From NCBI GenBank assembly GCA_021770755.1, contig JAETQI010000007.1:50498-114497 (forward strand): DNA of 64,000 nt, read 5' to 3'. The stretch's first letter is position 1. Each line of letters starts with the position of its first letter. Positions 62,245 through 64,000 of this stretch are shown here, piece by piece. The DNA comes from Lachnospiraceae bacterium. GTDB lineage: Bacteria > Bacillota > Clostridia > Lachnospirales > Lachnospiraceae. A program made the translations under genes and the position numbers. Under the pieces are notes generated by a model. The model was not told where the DNA came from and searched no databases. It saw only the letters and a program-made list of their open reading frames with translations.

Positions 62245-63600
62245 ATGAAAATAATAAAATTTGAACGGGAATTAAAAGTATTAATTAATTATATTAGAGA
62301 ATATGGGATTCTACATATAGAGGAAATAAGTAATCCTTCAGATATTTTGGATGATGAAAGTAAATGGTCTGAATTTGCTCAAGCAGTCCATAAAGGATTT
62401 TATTTAGCACAGAATCGCTCCATAATATTAATAAAGCAGGTTCTAACTGAAAGAAAACAACAGATACAAAAGTTAAAAGAAGCAAAACGAGGACGAGAAA
62501 AAGAGAAATGTAATGAAATTACTAATGTATTAAATCAATTAAAATATCAAGAAATGTGTTTGCGAAAAATAATGGATTCTATTGCATGGCAAATTTTAGG
62601 TTATGATTTATCCCAACTACGTCGCTTGTATTATGGGCAAGAGTTGATTGATATTACTGATTCTAATTTGAAATCAGAAGTATCATTTGTAGATGAGTAT
62701 TTAAATGATAATCCAGATTCATTTGTTTTAATTAGTGATTTGACATCATTTATTCAAATTGGTGACGTTGTTATTTTTAAACCAAGAGAAAAAGTTATAT
62801 TGGTAGAATTAAAAGAAGGTGATACTAATGGCAAGGTTTTTCGGTTATTAGATGAATTTATAACAGCTAATTGCAAATATTCTACATATCAAAAATTAAT
62901 GAATGAGGCTCCAAAATTTCAAGAACAGTTTCAAAGAGATATAAAGCAAATTCAACGAAATAATCAAGTAGTACAGACTTTAAACACTGGAAAAGGTAAA
63001 GACTTACTATCAAATATGGATGTAGTGAAAAATAGTAGCGAAACAATCGTATTAGATACTTATACTGATGTTATCAAAAGTCTTTTAGATGAAAGCGATA
63101 GAAAAGGACATGCAATATCAGTAGTAGAGGAATGTTTGTTAATTGGAGTTTATAATACGGAGAAATTTCCGAGTAAAGTATTTGATATTTGGGCTAAATG
63201 CTTAAATATAAAAATGCCCATTATAGATTTTCGCCAATCATTATTTGATCCGCTGGGATATCCTATTTTTCTTCATTCATTGCCACAAAGTCAAATATTA
63301 GATATTATTTTAGGGAAAAAGATAGTGAAATTTACAATAGATATTGAAATGTGGTTACAAACTTTTAAAAATCATGGAATAACATATCGCTGGATGAGCA
63401 AAAAAGAAACAGCAAGAATAAATGGAAAATTTACAGGCAATCAAGGAATTTTTAGCTTAGAAGGATGTGGAATCGAATTAGAAAATAGTGAAGGGTTAAA
63501 ACAAATTTTAGGCGAAGGTGTTTTTTCCAGAATGTTTACAAGCTTGAATACTCCTTCCTCATTAATAAAATATCTAAAAAAATCCTTTATATCATTTTGA
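62245..63600 (+). CDS. Unrecognised protein with a PD-(D/E)XK nuclease-like core
   Basis: A 451-residue protein of strongly AT-rich codon use, unlike the genes before 60.5 kb. A coiled-coil-like charged segment lies at about 60-100. The region 160-195 reads SDLTSFIQIGDVVIFKP then ILVELKEG: D174 and E188-x-K190 fit the PD-(D/E)XK nuclease core. The C-terminal half (about 255-440) is mixed and matches no family I know. ATG start with only a weak ribosome site (AGAGAAG). Its place in an accessory tract after a toxin-antitoxin pair suggests a defence or mobility role, which is inference. Confidence 0.6.
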   Translation: MKIIKFERELKVLINYIREYGILHIEEISNPSDILDDESKWSEFAQAVHKGFYLAQNRSIILIKQVLTERKQQIQKLKEAKRGREKEKCNEITNVLNQLKYQEMCLRKIMDSIAWQILGYDLSQLRRLYYGQELIDITDSNLKSEVSFVDEYLNDNPDSFVLISDLTSFIQIGDVVIFKPREKVILVELKEGDTNGKVFRLLDEFITANCKYSTYQKLMNEAPKFQEQFQRDIKQIQRNNQVVQTLNTGKGKDLLSNMDVVKNSSETIVLDTYTDVIKSLLDESDRKGHAISVVEECLLIGVYNTEKFPSKVFDIWAKCLNIKMPIIDFRQSLFDPLGYPIFLHSLPQSQILDIILGKKIVKFTIDIEMWLQTFKNHGITYRWMSKKETARINGKFTGNQGIFSLEGCGIELENSEGLKQILGEGVFSRMFTSLNTPSSLIKYLKKSFISF

Positions 63601-63868
63601 ACAGTTCCAAATGTACAAGTAATAATATTTCATCGTTGCAATATTCAGAAGCAAATAATAGCATCATGGAAATGTGCATAACAGGCTATGGAATCATGGA
63701 TAACTCTATGGAAAAGCTAAAGTGCAGCTTTCCAACGTCCTGCAAACAGAGTTACCCACAACTCCATAAGATAGCAAGTTATGCACATTACGCACAGTGC
63801 CGACTACTACGGAATCCCACATAGCACATATATCTTTCTTGATTGATAAATAGTATTTTCAATTTTGT
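63601..63868. other. AT-rich stretch without a convincing gene
   Basis: It contains stop-rich sequence and one short frame starting with TTG that is not convincing. The element GCTAAAGTGCAGCTTT near 63716 resembles ACTAAAGCTGCAGCTT near 62197, on the other side of the nuclease-like gene. Confidence 0.5.
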
Positions 63869-63897
63869 TTGAAGTTGACAGCCGCACATAGTATAAT
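63869..63897 (+). promoter_or_regulatory. Promoter of the GntR-type regulator
   Basis: TTGAAG (63869-63874) and perfect TATAAT (63892-63897), 17-base spacer, followed by GAGGTGATA as ribosome site and ATG at 63926. Confidence 0.7.
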
Positions 63898-63925
63898 ATC
63901 AAAAAAAGCCGAGGTGATATAGCCT

Positions 63926-64000
63926 ATGAAAAATAAAATGCTTTCACAGAGTATCGCAGACACATTATTGTCTATGATAACAATAGAAAAACGCTTTTCA
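63926..64000 (+). CDS. GntR-family regulator, N-terminal fragment (cut by window edge)
   Basis: The 25 visible residues include SQSIADTLLSMITIEKRFS, matching the first helix of GntR/FadR winged-helix regulators (Q-I-A-D ... L-I ... I ... F-x-P-G-D). GAGGTG precedes the ATG at good distance. The rest, including the effector domain, is outside the window. Confidence 0.65.
   Translation, partial: MKNKMLSQSIADTLLSMITIEKRFS

Noticed and set aside
63597..63824. Short frame starting with TTG after the nuclease-like gene
   Set aside because: No ribosome site, no domain-like pattern, and the DNA looks non-coding.
1..64000. Search for CRISPR arrays, rRNA and tRNA genes
   Set aside because: No regularly spaced repeats and no recognisable rRNA or tRNA sequence were seen on reading both strands.

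Overview
The window looks like a chromosomal segment of a plant-fibre-degrading Clostridia bacterium, most likely Lachnospiraceae. The grounds are Firmicutes-type ribosome binding sites and promoters, MalFG- and LplBC-type sugar permeases with no ATPase gene beside them, YesM/YesN-type regulation, tandem half-size ABC exporters, and dense glycoside hydrolase content. Most of it (about 1-60.5 kb) is moderately GC-rich. The last 3.5 kb (about 60.6-64 kb) is clearly AT-rich and carries mobile-element remnants. No rRNA, tRNA or CRISPR array was seen.

Region A (1-7.4 kb, minus strand) reads as one transcription unit in the order: two U32-peptidase-like cysteine proteins, a GH5 endoglucanase lipoprotein (ATGA overlap with the U32 gene), a GH43 enzyme, a transmembrane chemoreceptor with an unusual beta-rich insert in its sensor region, and the start of a sugar-binding-protein-like sensor cut by the window edge. 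Region B (7.4-20.8 kb, minus strand) is a nine-gene operon: a giant membrane-anchored binding protein with duplicated beta-sandwich domains, two permeases, a secreted NHL-propeller/TPR protein with a C-terminal membrane anchor, a YIP1-family membrane protein, a DUF5696 protein, two further permeases and a second binding protein. A strong terminator closes it and a divergent AraC regulator sits at its head. This is the best candidate for an undescribed system: two importers wired to an extracellular scaffold-like module.

Region C (22.3-41.4 kb, minus strand) is a xylan utilisation operon: GH39, GH43, GH3, surface-anchored GH10 xylanase, GH115 alpha-glucuronidase, SGNH esterase, a heterodimeric ABC exporter and GH43_12, followed by an AAA ATPase/nuclease-like gene with its own promoter. 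Its promoter carries a perfect 12-bp GC palindrome in the -35/-10 spacer. Region D (41.5-53.4 kb) holds a soluble CZB-type chemoreceptor overlapping a PerR-like regulator, an AraC regulator, a GH8 exo-oligoxylanase behind an LplABC-type importer, a NifX-like protein with a His-rich tail, and a YesN/YesM two-component pair. Together C and D form a coherent pathway: GH10 cuts xylan outside, GH115, GH43 and the esterase debranch it, the importer takes up oligosaccharides, and GH8, GH39 and GH3 finish them to xylose.

Region E (53.4-60.5 kb) has a second ABC exporter pair, a decayed regulator fragment behind an intact promoter, a divergent carbohydrate-esterase-like hydrolase and an M3 peptidase. 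Region F (60.6-64 kb) is the AT-rich accessory tract: a 120-bp direct repeat flanks a Phd/RelE-type toxin-antitoxin pair and an integrase fragment, followed by a predicted PD-(D/E)XK nuclease and the start of a GntR-type regulator.
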